A stretch of DNA of 45,592 bases, from assembly GCA_033085395.1 (NCBI GenBank), contig JANQBS010000290.1, forward strand, positions 1 through 45,592, given 5' to 3'. Under the pieces are notes generated by a model, which was not told the origin of the DNA, searched no databases, and saw only the letters and a list, made by a program, of their open reading frames with translations. The translations under genes were made by a program, and so were the position numbers. Positions 23,815 through 35,607 of the stretch are shown here, piece after piece. Within the stretch, counting starts at the first letter, position 1; each line of letters opens with the position of its first letter. This DNA is from Xanthoparmelia taractica. Its lineage: Eukaryota > Ascomycota > Lecanoromycetes > Lecanorales > Parmeliaceae.

Positions 23815-24248
23815 ATGCAGGCCAAAACCATCATCAGCGTCCTCGCTATCGCCATCGGAGCATCCACCCTTCCCACCACCGAAACCCAAGGCCCAACCTG
23901 CAGCGCCAACCAAGTCCTAGCATGCTGTAACAGCATCGCCGCCAACGGCACCGGCCTCGGCTGCCTCTACTCAAGTAAGTTTTCGCGTGATCGGTCCCGC
24001 GTACGCCAAATGGGGTTTCCCTTGCTGACTCCGTTGGAAAAAATCAAGCCTTGAACATTCTCAATCCCGCGTGCAGCCTTGACATTCAGACGGTGGCCTG
24101 TTGCAACCAACCCCAGGTGAGTTACCTTGTCCCTTGCCCTTTTTTCGTTTTTTTTTTTTTGCAATGTTGCAGATTGACTGATGACTTCTTTCCGTCTCAG
24201 AATGGCCTCGTCAATGTCAATTTATTGGGCTGCGTTGCGCTCGTCTGA
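23815..24248 (+). CDS. Hydrophobin, small, with mixed class I/II cysteine spacing
   Basis: Small secreted amphipathic protein expected to self-assemble at air-water or cell-wall surfaces. Exons are 23815-23974, 24049-24116 and 24201-24248, giving 91 residues. Donors are GTAAGT and GTGAGT, and the phases join cleanly. A signal peptide is evident (MQAKTIISVLAIAIGAST, cleavage near 18-26). The eight cysteines follow the hydrophobin order C-CC-C-C-CC-C at 29, 37, 38, 50, 62, 71, 72 and 87. Spacings are X7, X11, X11, X8 and X14, with a four-residue tail. X11 after the first pair and X8 before the second suit class II; the other gaps suit class I. The open frame extends far upstream, but that part is leader, since the signal peptide starts at this ATG. 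No secretion or cell-wall gene lies adjacent. Confidence 0.9.
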
Positions 24249-27200
24249 ATGGGATACCTCATAAACCGGCGCTATTCCAATCCTCACATCGCCATCCGGC
24301 GGTTATTGGATCAATACGCCGTGGGGGAAAGCGCGGGGGGGAAGAGAAGGGGGTTTCCTAGCGCCTTTCATTAACGATGTTATCCGACGCCTATTTCCTT
24401 TAAGTACAAATAGCATGTTTTAGCTTGTTCATATGGTGAATGCAGTTGCTAGCAACAATACTCGCTCAATCGGAATATATCGTCAACCAATTTATCTGTC
24501 TATTTGCCCCTCCCTTGTTCATAAGATGCTGACTCCACTCATCCTGTACGGCTTACACTGTACTGTCATGACGCTCAAAGAGACGTTAGACTTAATCCGT
24601 CACGGCTCATATCAATCAGCACATATTATTTGGCTACCTAACGCCCTCCCTGAAAAAGAACATTCTTGGTACACCCCAGCCCCTATTAACTCAACCACGT
24701 ATTCTCGCCTGAGGCATAAATGGGGTAGTCCTATCATATACAGACTAAAATATCCGACATGATCGTAAGCAGAAGAGTCCACTCCAACACACGAAATCCG
24801 AAACACATTGTGACGGAATGCAGTCCGGGCAAAAGCTGCTGTGCTTCGCCTTGTCGTCTTTTTTCGGGTACGAGTACTCACTCATTTGCTAGCTAGATCA
24901 TCGTCCGCTCGGCAATTCAATTTTTCAATGGTGCTGCCTGCGGTCCAAGTGGGGGAAGATTGGGGAAGGAAATCTGGATGCCCGAGGGCTGTACTATGTG
25001 TTGTCGAAGAATTCAATCTTTAGACGACTTTTCTTGATTCATCACGGGACATTCGAACAAAGAGCGGAACAACCAGTAGCCAGCCTTGATCGAACGAACT
25101 TGTTATGCTTTCGTACTGATGGTGGAGTGGATGGTAAGGAGATGAGGCTGCCCAGTCCTACAGACTTTGATGAATTTGCGTTTTGAGAGCCGTAATAGGA
25201 GACCCTTACTCTCAAGGTTCTATCAATGTGAGAAGATCTGAGGGTTTGAATGTTATGAGAAGATAATACTTTGGCAGTAAGTAAGCCACCCTTCCTGCTG
25301 CTGATGAACGTAATGGCAGGACCGTCTATTGGTGGGTGTGTTACTGTTGTATAGGTAAGAGTAAAGCTGACTTCGTAATGCCTTGCCGCTCTCAATATAT
25401 CAAGTAATCCTGTCGACGTTAAGATCCCTTTGTTGGACAGATTTCTATGGTTAAGTAAGGTACAGATCTCCATACCGAAACCATGCGACCAGTGGGACGC
25501 CAGATCTCGGAGCCAATGAACCTGCTGTTAAGGTCCACATGCAAGATACCAACCATCGGGACCATCTAGTGAAGACAGATGGATATAAAGAGGCCTATCA
25601 ACTCTCCAGGAGGGATGTCAGTTTGCAATAGTGCTTGGTCGGAATGATATCAGCATGAGACCACATATTCGACAGACCCACCGCTTCTGCATCTTTGGTT
25701 TCTAGCGTCACACCTTCAATGGTGTAAGGTCTGCCGCTATAATCTCTTGTGCCTGATGCATTGAAGACCGCCACGTGGTACCGGCGTGATTCGGCTGACA
25801 TAGTTTGGGTATGTAGCATTCCGAGCTTGCCACCAAGAGTAATTCGCGCAATGCCGAAACGCCATTGCTATAATGACAAGGAAGCAGCAAAAACAGCAGC
25901 CTCTCATCTATGAGTAAACGATGCAATGCTGACAGGAGCTGAAAAGCGAATCTGCTCAAGAGATGGACTGTGGCGTTACTCGTACGCAGTAAGTCTTCAA
26001 TCGTGCTACAAGAACGCCTATTACACGGTAATAGAACGTACTCCTTATACTTCATACATCTCCTAACATCTGGTACCCCCCAAAAATCGAATCTCTCTTT
26101 CCAGACCATTTCCGCTGAGAAGGCACTACTCAATAATCCGAATCCGAACATAGACACTAGTAATGTGTCAATCTACTCTCGCGTAAGCAAATGCAGCGCC
26201 CACCCATTACACTATCTTCTACCACTATCCCAGGGAGAAACCTGTCACTGGCCTCATCAGTCCTGAGATATGCTACAATCAACGCTGCTCAACCATTGGA
26301 GCCCGAATTGCGGCAATTCCCGACGTGCTGCTAACCAGAGCCGTGCTACTTTCTTCAGAGTCAGATGGTTAAGGGTTGGGAAGAATGTGTTGGAGATGTG
26401 ATAGGCCCATTTGCAAGCACGGTTGCTCGGATGTGGGCGCTGATGGTGTGGTAGACAGCTACGGTCGCTCGGTTGGTCGGCTTTGATTTGTAGCGGCGAT
26501 TGCAGTCTTCGGTACAAGGGAACGTTTCATGACTGAGATCATGTCAAGTAAGTAGTTCACAGTGTTTGGAGGTCAAGAATCGATGCTGTATTTTTTTCCG
26601 AGGGTAGAGGTGCAGATATGCGATAGCGAACTCAGCACCACTACCATAGCTAGTTGTATCCGCCCTTACGGCAACTCCTCTGAATGTATCTCAAATGAAA
26701 ATGCTCAAAGGTTAACGATTGCTTAGACTTCAGGACGTCTTAGTGGTGTGTAGCGGCATAAAGCAACGGAGATGAAGTTATTTACTCATCGACGCTCCCT
26801 CGCACATAGATCAGAAAGAGAATATCTACAAATGATCCTCCTCTGCCATTGTCACGAGCCGTTCATGCTGTATCATCTAAACTCAGGCAATAATACTCGA
26901 GCAATCAAGGTCATAAACGTCTGAAAGAAACATCACAATCTATGCAAGCTGATGATACCCCCCTACACGTCAGTGGTGACCTGTCACAGATCCACTTGGT
27001 AACATGAACATCGAGAATGAAGGCAACTTCTTTCTTTGGCTCAAGTCCAGAAAGCAAAGAGAGGAGAGCATAGACATCTCACAGAAATCACAGCGCCGCT
27101 ATGATTCACGAGGAAAAGAGTTGAAACGGCTGGTAGATACTAAGCTAGATGAGTAAGGAAGGTTCGAGTATACGTTAGAAGATGAGCACCGGATGGGAGG

Positions 27201-27594
27201 TTTGTTTCAATGCACCTCGGTTATAGACTTTAGGAGCTGGATATCTGCGCACCGTTGCTTTAGTCGGACCAACTTGACAGTCTCGGAGCCCCTTCACGCC
27301 TCGCAATTAGAGTGAAAAGCACAGGCTCTGAATGACATCCGACATCGTAGGTACAGCTTTGACGTTTGCTAGGCGGCGTGACGCACATCAAAAGCTGGAA
27401 ATGTCTGAAAGAAATTGGGTTGAATCCTGGCGGAAGGAGCCATCAAGGTTCATGAGGAAAAGCAACATGTCACAAAAGCAAGGCTATCCTAGAAGCCAAC
27501 TTAGCTAACAAATCAGAAGCTACAGCTCAAACTTCTACGACAAGCATGGAAGCCTTCTCCGCACCATTGAATGGTAGAATCTTTGACAACTAGC

Positions 27595-28218
27595 TCAAAT
27601 AACGCGTACGGCCACGCCTGTGCGGCCAATGTCAGGTGGTAGAACCCATCTAAGTGCACGTTTGCCGGTATGAGCATCATGGATAACCGATATTAGCTGT
27701 TGACATCCGGTCATATTCTTATGGTAGAGCGCTCTGATTAGTGGCCGTTGCCGGTGTAAGGACCAGGTCTTGGGAGATCCGGACTTGTGGCACTGCGGGC
27801 GGTGCACGATTTGAGCAAATTGCAAGTGCAGATGACGCTTAGATCCCGTGCTTGAAAGACTGGTCAGAACAAGTCGGTCAATTTCGCATCTGTGCTTTTG
27901 ATCCTCGATGTTTATAACTAGCGCTCTTGGTACACGGATCTTGGCGGGTCTGGGGAAAGAGGCTTTTGGTAATTGCTCCTGTGGGCTCGCTTGTTCTGTG
28001 CTGCGATGTACTAAGGAGCTCTGTCGGAAGGTGGCCCAAAAAGTGATGCGTCTTATTGGCCGTGAGAGATTACTTACATTTCTCCGCCAGTCTATTAGAA
28101 GGTGCCTTAAGACCTCTTGCCTGTCAAAGTCTACCTGGAATTGGTGAAACTCCTCTGAAAGCTCGCATAGATGCATCCCCAGATATTTTGGCAGCCGTCG
28201 GAAATTAATGCTGGCCAC
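27595..28218 (-). other. Possible unknown gene or gene relic (207-codon frame)
   Basis: A 207-codon open frame opens MASINFRRLPKYLGMHL and includes a stretch with alternating acidic and hydrophobic residues. It contains a good candidate intron of 57 bp (GTAAGT donor and ACAG acceptor, about 28022-28078) that is a multiple of three, so the frame stays open whether or not it is spliced. A possible acceptor just upstream hints at an earlier exon. I recognise no family. The C-terminal half has unusual composition (many His, Arg, Gln), so chance is quite possible. Confidence 0.22.
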
Positions 28219-28787
28219 CTGTCAACCTGTAAACACAGGCAGAGTCCCACTTGGTCATAGCTGGTTGGTTGTTTTGGCGGATCGGAATAAAACAAAGAGC
28301 ATGCCTTCGCTTATTATGATCAAAAGCTGAGCCTATCAATCTTCGCTTCGGTGCTCCAGAATCCAGTCAAGCCCACTCTCGCGTAGGTATGCAGGCTCAG
28401 TGTTTCGCATATGATAGGTCATGCTTCCATACCAGAGAGCAGGGAACGGCTACTCAACAAAGAGCTCCAAGCTTCCAGAGGCAGAGCCTAGGCGGTGGCG
28501 TAAGCCTCGTCGGGCGAATTCTCCGGGTCAGATTTGAGCGCCTGCCAAATGCTTGAGCGTTGAGGCAAGGTAGGGCTAGAAGTATACGCGCATGGCGCTT
28601 CTATCGAATGCTGGTATGCGCGCGCCCGTGTCTTGCTGTTGAGCCAAATTTTAGGAGTTCGTTCGGGTACTAGATACTTTGAGACACGCCCTTGCAAAAT
28701 GGGACTGGAGCGCAAGTCGTCGCAAAGTCCGTACTCGCGATACTTCTTGGCGATTTTCATCACAAAAGTCAGCCTTTTAAAGATCAA

Positions 28788-28794
28788 TATATAT
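28788..28794 (+). promoter_or_regulatory. Possible TATA box of the secreted-protein gene
   Basis: TATATAT lies about 60 bp upstream of the proposed ATG at 28855. This supports that start over the earlier in-frame ATG at 28633, which lies upstream of the box. Confidence 0.45.
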
Positions 28795-28854
28795 GCTCTG
28801 TGCCATGCAATTGTGAAAAGTCATCAACTCCACATCAAACAACTTGTCTCAGAC

Positions 28855-29556
28855 ATGCATTGCTCAACCGCTTCCATCCTTAGTGCTCTCTTCACTGCTG
28901 CCCTCTTCCAACCCTTCGCCGATGGACAGCAGCTTTATGGCAGCATCTTGCACTCTGGAGCCGAGGGTAATGGAATCGTTCTGATAACATTGGAAAATAA
29001 CAGCACATCCAATTATTCAATTGGAGCAAGGAACAACCTCTTCGACACGTATAATCCCTGGCAGCCGATGAACGTCACAAATATTGCAGGCAAACAAGTA
29101 CCGCTGGTTGGGGCTGAGTATTCATATGGGCTTTTGGATGATGCATCCTTCGTGCCAATGCCAGCAGGAGCACAATGGCAACGCGAGCTCAATATAACAT
29201 CGTATATGCCAGCGGACGCCACCATCACCCAGCCTACCTCGAACTGCTACTATGTGGCCTTTCCCAATGGCTTCTGGGCAATTAATACAACAGACATGCC
29301 AGAAGGCGAAAATTTGGCCACCCAGTTCCTTACTCCGGGTGCGAACCGGCTCGTAGACTTGATCATTGTCTCGAACGTACTGCATCTCAACATCACCACG
29401 GTACCTGCAGGCCCTGCGCCGCTGGCAGCTACCACAGCGGCGATTCCTCAGCAACCGGCACCAGCGGAGATGTTAGGTACACAGACGGTCGGCACCCTTC
29501 CTATCATAACATACGGGTCAAGCATCGATCAGTACGCCAATGTTCTTGGTGGTTAA
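28855..29556 (+). CDS. Secreted glycoprotein resembling a deuterolysin propeptide, no protease domain
   Basis: Single-exon gene of 233 residues. A clear signal peptide (MHCSTASILSALFTAALFQP, cleavage near ADGQQ at about 24) shows it is secreted. Several N-glycosylation sequons are visible (NST, NYS, NVT, NIT, NTT, NIT). The middle part, with a VLITLENNST strand, an NNLFDTYNP block, a GKQVPLVGAEYSYG block and a PAGAQWQRELNI block, follows the layout I recall from the N-terminal propeptide of M35 deuterolysins. No HExxH zinc site occurs here or in the frames after the stop codon. The C-terminus is rich in Ala, Pro and Thr and ends VLGG, with no obvious GPI signal. The deuterolysin likeness is by eye. 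Existence of the gene is supported by the signal peptide, TATA box and uninterrupted frame. Confidence 0.72.
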   Translation: MHCSTASILSALFTAALFQPFADGQQLYGSILHSGAEGNGIVLITLENNSTSNYSIGARNNLFDTYNPWQPMNVTNIAGKQVPLVGAEYSYGLLDDASFVPMPAGAQWQRELNITSYMPADATITQPTSNCYYVAFPNGFWAINTTDMPEGENLATQFLTPGANRLVDLIIVSNVLHLNITTVPAGPAPLAATTAAIPQQPAPAEMLGTQTVGTLPIITYGSSIDQYANVLGG

Positions 29557-31760
29557 CACACTTCGTCATGTCATGATGGGTTGCGATGTCAACCCGCTGG
29601 TCCCTCAAATTCGGAAAACGTTGCAGAACACCCTAGTCAACGCAGACGGATTCAAGGGGGGCAAAATTGTACAGGATCACGAGAAGCTGCATTGCTATGG
29701 AGTATCTTCTTTCCAAAGTAGAAGGACATGGCCGCCAGGGATGTACATATGACATTTGTGGGTTTGGCTTGGAGATACCCGGTAGAACCCTTGCCTTAAA
29801 GGCTGGCATATCACGGCACTTGACCCGGCAGCTGTGATATAGGTTGCCAGACTATGGGTTGGCGTTTGGCGGAAAGGGTACAGAATGGAGGATATATGGA
29901 TACTTGAGCATGGAAAAGTCCATAGATTTTACCATAGTAAAACACGATCATGTTCGAAACTGCTAAGCAACAACATCGTGATTCCTGCTAAATCAAGAGA
30001 GCAAGGAGGACGTAACCAAACTTAATAATAACACCGTGGTGAGTGTGCAGATTTAGAGTCATCAGCACATCAGGTATTGCCACTTGAGCTTCGATGGCTC
30101 ATTCGGGGTAAGCGCTGGGTTTCATTGCCTGTGATTGTGGCCGTGGTGACGCAGGTTCAGAAACCGTGGAATAATCCTGTCGATGTCATCATCAGTGAGA
30201 GGTGGGAATGTATCGCGTAGTTGATCGAGAGCACTGCAATCTTGCCGGTGTGCTAATGAACTACTCGAACGACGACAGACCAACACTAGCGATATGTGCT
30301 TGGTGCGCAAGAATCGAGGCACTTATGGTAGCCATCTTCTTCGGCAATGGACGTACCCCTCTTACTATGACAACGATTCGACATCCGTGAGCAAGCCTTT
30401 CTTCGAAGACTCTAGTCCGGCGATCTAAGCGTAGATTGGAGTAATTCTGCGCAAATTGTTTGGTACTTGCTCTTGGTAATTATGGTTACTTTGAACGCCA
30501 GCGGCCCTTAGTATCCTTATTCTGTTCGCTAGATTCAAAGACTTGCGATCCTGGAAATCCACTAATGCCACGGCGAATGATAAGCGAGACGCTTACTGAG
30601 AAGCAATTCCGGGTCCCCAATTGCTGTAAAGCCTCAGGGAATGTTAAGCGACTTGCTCGCCTCAGTCTGCTTGGCTGTCGGCCCTTTCTGGAAAGATTTT
30701 TGTGTTCATGTGCTTCCTGGGTGAAAGTATCAAAGAAAAGAGATGTAACTTCAGCCGGTTCGTCGGTCTCATCTGGCTCCGATGAAATCATGAGAGCCAA
30801 CTGTAATGTGCTGACCGCGTTGACCGACAGCGGTTTCTCTGTCTGCCCTCCATGTTGGCATAGTCCATGGCTAATGATAGCCCAGCACTCTCAGTCACGG
30901 CGTCCACTCGCAACAAACCCTGAGGGCGTTGCATGAAAGCCCGATGGATTCCTTATTATTATTAAAGCCCAGTGCCTAAGTCACTAACCACGACGCCTTT
31001 TCGATTCATCGTGTCTTCGACGGACTGCTTGGCGGCTACGGCCTTGCTCCATCTCTCAACAGTAGTCCGAACTTTTGTGGTCCGACTTGTTAAAACTCCG
31101 GGTTGCTTCAATAGCTAAGAGCACGGATCTGCTCTGTCAGTAATGAGTTCGCTGCCCTCGTTGTTTTGGCGAGGGATACATTGCTCAGTGACAAAGACCG
31201 TCTGACGGGAATGACTTTGCATGAGGGATGGAAGCAAACATTTGGCAATAAAAACACTTTATGCTCGGGACTTGATGATGCCTACCAAACTGCGTTATAG
31301 CAACGAAGAACAGGCGAAGAAAGTGCATCACGTGCATGACTTGTGGCTGCATCCCGATCCGGAAAAATATTCCTCCGAGCCGTTTCATCCTAACTTCTCG
31401 GCCAGCGAGCGAAGCCTCCTATTACCGTGATTCTACGCCCACCAGGCCGGTCTCTTTTACACGCTTGACCCACGGCCCAAGCAGGAGGCGATACAAATGA
31501 GCAGAAGAGTGGTAGTATCACGTACTCGGGGCTCATGAAAATGGCGCTATTCTGCCAGCCATTAGAAGCCTGGGTAGATACACTGTTGGCACGTTTGAAA
31601 GGTACCAGGGGTTGAGGGTACTTCTCAAATCTGTGCGACTGTATGCTGATTCTCCAGTGTCTCGCTTCAGGCTCTTCTCTTCCATTCCTCAAGTCCCCTC
31701 GATCCTGCTATCCAACCCTCCTACCACCACTCCGCATGCTGCAGCCCAGAGACGACATAG
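29557..31760. other. Intergenic region, no recognised gene
   Basis: 2.2 kb. Overlapping frames on opposite strands at 30460-30936 (+) and 30486-30800 (-), a minus-strand frame at 30122-30322 ending in an acidic stretch, and a plus-strand frame at 31221-31430 are the only candidates. None shows a motif I know, and I could not join them by credible splice sites. Confidence 0.4.
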
Positions 31761-32756
31761 TCAGGCTGTAACGATAATGTTGAAGCTACGCTCCATTACA
31801 CTAGGCAGCTCGAATCCTGCATCCTTACATCGATGAAGTTCCACCTTCTGCAGCTTCATGTCACTGAACCATTGGAAGGGTGCATCCTGCACCACGAAGT
31901 TCGTCAGGCTCAGATTGACAATGTGGAATTTCTTGAGGACCTCCGTTGTAGACTTGCCCCGCGCGAATTGCAGCATTGTCGGCTTGCATTTCGCATACTG
32001 CTGAGCTTTTGCAATGGCCTCCACGTCCAGGGGTTCTGCTTCCCCCGCCATCTCCAGTGCCAGATCCGTCAATTGAGGGTTCAGCCATACCGCGAGCCAG
32101 ATGTACGATTGATATGACTGCATCATGCCGGTGATCTTCAGGGTTCGCAATTCCCGATAGAGGCAGAGCGGTGACAGGTCTTGTAATGGGAACACATTTG
32201 GCTCTGACGCAGGTCGAAAGAGATCGATCTCGAGGTGGTATTTGTTATGGTCCATCCGTATCAAGAGGCTCTTAAAGAAGGTCACTCGGGGGAAGCTGCC
32301 CTCTTTATTGGTCCGATAAGGCGAGACCATGAGAACTGGGGAGTCGGCAGTGAGAGTGCGCTCGGAGCCACTGGTTGAGGGTCGTGTTTCACCGGCACTT
32401 CTTGGTTGAGGCGTGGCTGGTGTGACCGTAATGGACGGGCCTTGGCGCTCAGATATTGCAGCGTCAGTAGCTTGCCGGCTGGAAGCAGGTTTCTCAGGGC
32501 GCTTTTTGAGAAGCTTGTGTGAGTCTAAGGCTACCCCACGCTCTTCGGGCTCCTTCTGCTTCTTGTCGCTGGATTTCCACATCGTGTTCAGTGTCCGTTC
32601 CGTGGTTAAGGAGTTACGGGACATTTGTGAAGATGTTTGCTGTACTGAACAAGTGTTGGGCGGCTGAGTGCATGTGTGACACGAGATTCTTGATCTGGAT
32701 CTGCAATGTCGTCGGCTTAAGAGCCGCGTTAAAGAGCCGCCTGTCACCTTCCTCAT
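31761..32756 (-). CDS. Conserved fungal protein of unknown function
   Basis: Open frame of 331 residues without introns. Residues from about 165 to the end look like a fungal family I have seen annotated only as hypothetical: a short block reading RELRTLKITGMMQSYQSYIW, then LNPQLTDLALEMAGE, then LSLTNFVVQDAPFQWF and a C-terminal KDAGFELP. Leucine-rich strands of this kind can form LRR-like surfaces, but this is a guess. The N-terminal 165 residues are low complexity, rich in Ser, Thr, Pro, Arg and Lys. The start is uncertain: Met1 (32756) has a TTAAATA word about 45 bp upstream, while Met45 (32624) or later ATGs would remove an odd Arg/Ser/Cys-rich leader. No neighbour gives a hint of function. 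Confidence 0.65.
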   Translation of the reverse strand: MRKVTGGSLTRLLSRRHCRSRSRISCHTCTQPPNTCSVQQTSSQMSRNSLTTERTLNTMWKSSDKKQKEPEERGVALDSHKLLKKRPEKPASSRQATDAAISERQGPSITVTPATPQPRSAGETRPSTSGSERTLTADSPVLMVSPYRTNKEGSFPRVTFFKSLLIRMDHNKYHLEIDLFRPASEPNVFPLQDLSPLCLYRELRTLKITGMMQSYQSYIWLAVWLNPQLTDLALEMAGEAEPLDVEAIAKAQQYAKCKPTMLQFARGKSTTEVLKKFHIVNLSLTNFVVQDAPFQWFSDMKLQKVELHRCKDAGFELPSVMERSFNIIVTA

Positions 32757-33509
32757 CCCGTCGGTGGCGTAGGGCTGCTGCGAATAGCTTCACTATTTAA
32801 GGCTCTTACCAACAGGTATCCCTTTTCACACCCAGAAATTTCTCTAGCGCATCGCTCCATTGAGATTGAATCTTGAAGTGTTCTTACTATGGTCATGCGC
32901 ACTGGCTCTCCGGGTAATACGAAGAACTCAAAGCTGCTTTACTCTCAACAATCAGTTCGCCTTCCAAAACCTGGCGGCCTAATTGCCCTTTAAAGTGTTT
33001 GCTGCCTACAGAATCTTTGTTCGGGTAAATCCACCCATTGTCTCAAGCTGTCTCATCCCTCTTTGGCAATCATGTTATTTGCGCGTGGGCTCTCCCTTTA
33101 TCATTCCAAACCACAATTTGGACTCAACAATCGAATAAGCAGCCAGATTGATACTCATTCTGCGACTGGAAAGCTTTATGGCCTTGCCGCTGAATGCGGC
33201 AGCTTTTGCTTTAGATGTCTCACTCTGTGCTAATGCCTAAATCGAGGAATGTGGGGAGGCTTGGTCTTTGTTCGGCATTTACCTCGCATGCAGCAATTGA
33301 AGCTTGCAGATGCGCTGCCAGACAAATGAACATCTGCTGCGGTACAGGTCCCAACCCTTCGACAACGTCACTACTAAAAGTCATTGCTCCCACTTTACTT
33401 GCTCTGTTGGCACTGCCTTCCTTCCGGCAATAACCAACAATTTCGGCTTGACCTCGAGCACCTTGACAAAAGCACAAAGCCCAAGCCCGCCAAATCTGAC
33501 ACCGGAACT
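32757..33509. other. Divergent intergenic region
   Basis: 753 bp between two divergently transcribed genes, so it should hold both promoters. A TTAAATA-like word on the minus strand near 32795-32802 may serve the leftward gene. No other feature recognised. Confidence 0.45.
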
Positions 33510-35607
33510 ATGAAGCTGCGGCCCAGAAACAAGATGTCCACCAATGCCAGCAGTGCCGCGGCCGCCACCTTTCCAGTCCTGCCTCCGGACATCGCACGTC
33601 TGCAGACCCCGCCAATCAGCGAGCTGAGCAATGCCGGGAGTACGATTGCGAAAAAAGACCGTCTATCAGACCTCTCGTCATCCGTCGTGGACTGTTGGGA
33701 TACGGAAGCGACGATGGATATGACGTCCCTCCTTACGAAGAATAGAGACAGGCCGCAAATCACCGTCCCAGCGGCTCCGCTGACAAAGAACAACCTCGAA
33801 AAGATTCAAGAGGAGATTACGTCCGCTGTAGAAGTTTCATCCGAAGCCGAAAGATCGCCTCCCATGCCGACGTCAAACACACGACTCGTTCAAGCATGGA
33901 ACTTCCTGTCGGCTGAGAATCAAAACACTTATCCTGGATTCGCGACAAAGCTTGAGCACATCGCCGACTGTCTGCGCACGATGCCCCAAGTGACCAGAGA
34001 TCTACACCTCAGCTTCTACAATGCGGTAGACGATCTACTTCGCCGTCACAGAACCCATATCACCGCGGGAGAAAAACCCTCGACTCACCAACACCCACAG
34101 GCAACAGCGGAACAAGTTCCAAGGCCCCTCGCGTCTCTTCAAGGCTCAGACTCAAACAACAACTCCAACTCCGATTCCGACCAAGACTCAACCGACCAAG
34201 CAGACCACCTCAAATGGACCCACAAACTCGACGCCCTCGCCAACCGACTCCGCCAAACCCCCAGCAGCAGCGGCGCCCACAAACCCTTCCCCGCAGTCGC
34301 CCACCTGCGCGACATGGCCCGTCCGCTCAACGGTGGCCGTCTGCCCTCCGCATCCGAAGCGTACCGCCTCGTCAACGAGCAAATGGTCATGGAGAATTCT
34401 GAGCATGGCCCCGTAACAAAGAAGAAGAAGGAAAATAGCAACGACGACATCGATCGTGAGCGTTTTTGGGCCTTGGAGAGGGCTTTATTGTTGGGGGAGG
34501 GGGAGGAGGAGGAGGAGGAGGAGGAGGAGGAGGAGAGCACTTCCTCGCAGGACCGCTGGTCCGGTCATCTGAAAGGCGCAGAGAAAGGGACGGAGCGAAT
34601 CGAGCTCGGTCAGGGCAGATTGATGCCGGAAGAGGTGCGGGATTTCGACTGGGAAAGAGATGGCGCTGCGCTGGGCGAGGACAGCGCGACTGGCACTGAT
34701 GAAGATGGGTATGGGAATGAGAAAGGGAACGGGAATGGTGATGACAATGGCGACGCGCAGCTGCTAATCGCCGAAACGATGTTCCTGCAAACATTGATGG
34801 GGGAGCAAATTCAGAGTGATTTGGCCAATAGTACGTTTTGTCCCCGCGAGGAATCACAGATATAGAGAGAGAGAGAGGATGTGTGTGTGTCGCTAAGGAC
34901 GGTCGGACTGACTGAGTAATTGCGTTACACAAACATTAGGCAACAACAATCCAGCCATCACACCCTCGACGCCAACAAAACCCACAATATCAATGTCCCA
35001 CAGATTCGCCCTTCCTCGACCAACTCCGGAGCTCTTACACGAAGCGAACGGTACGTACTGCCGCCACCCTATCCCCTATCCTACCCTACCCTACCCTACC
35101 ACACCCTACCCCCTCCCGCCCTCCTCATCTACCATGATCCTCCTCCTCCTCCCCATACACATCCCTAACTAACCATTCCCCCCCCCCGTTTTCCTCAAAT
35201 AAACAGACCTCGCCAAATCCCTCCATCTACCCCCCGACCCGCCCACGCCATCGCCGCGCACGGCCCTCTTTCGGAAACGCAAGTTGGAGCAGGAGTCGGA
35301 TTCGGATTCAGATGAGAATTCAGATGATCAAGATGATGATGAGGAGACCGGAGAGGATAAGGAGGAGGAGGGAGAGGAGGGGGGTGAGAGAGAGGAGGAT
35401 GATGATGATGAGAAAGGAGATTGGGAGGATAAGGAGGATGGGGTGAGGTGTCGGAGCAGGAGCAGGAGCAGGAGACGGGCTGAGATATTATTCCGCGCCA
35501 ATGAAGATGAAGATGAGGATGAGAATGAGGAAGTATGGGGAGGGGGGGAATCAGGAGGGGTATTCAGAGGGGGAAGTGGAAGAGCAAGGGCAAGGGTGGT
35601 GATGTAA
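33510..35607 (+). CDS. Acidic low-complexity protein of unknown function
   Basis: Three exons, 33510-34830, 34940-35050 and 35207-35607, join in phase (donors GTACGT and GTACGT, acceptors TTAG and ACAG) into 610 residues. The N-terminus is basic (MKLRPRNKM). Residues about 130-290 contain two helical-looking stretches (AWNFLSAENQNTYPGF and LKWTHKLDALANRLRQ). A run of about 13 Glu lies near 330-343. A short conserved-looking segment, LLIAETMFLQTLMGEQIQSD, precedes the first intron. The last exon carries a KRKLE basic patch, a long Asp/Glu tract and then an Arg/Ser repeat. Such mixed basic and acidic tracts suit a nuclear or chromatin-associated protein, but no domain is recognised. The second intron holds CTACC repeats. 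The frame is open 42 codons upstream of the chosen ATG, so an earlier start is possible. Confidence 0.68.

Larger units (their letters stand above)
24249..28854. other. Long intergenic region, no firmly recognised gene
   Basis: 4.6 kb with only short or doubtful ORFs. The best candidates are minus-strand frames at 25708-26157 and 27595-28218, neither with a known domain. 26500-27600 has no frame above 60 codons on either strand. No transposon or RNA gene was recognised. Confidence 0.45.

Noticed and set aside
28633..28854. Upstream extension of the secreted-protein frame
   Set aside because: The signal peptide begins at 28855 and a TATA box lies within the extension.
34387..34932. 181-codon minus-strand frame with a Pro run
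   Set aside because: It is the reverse strand of the Glu-repeat exon; the composition explains the open frame.
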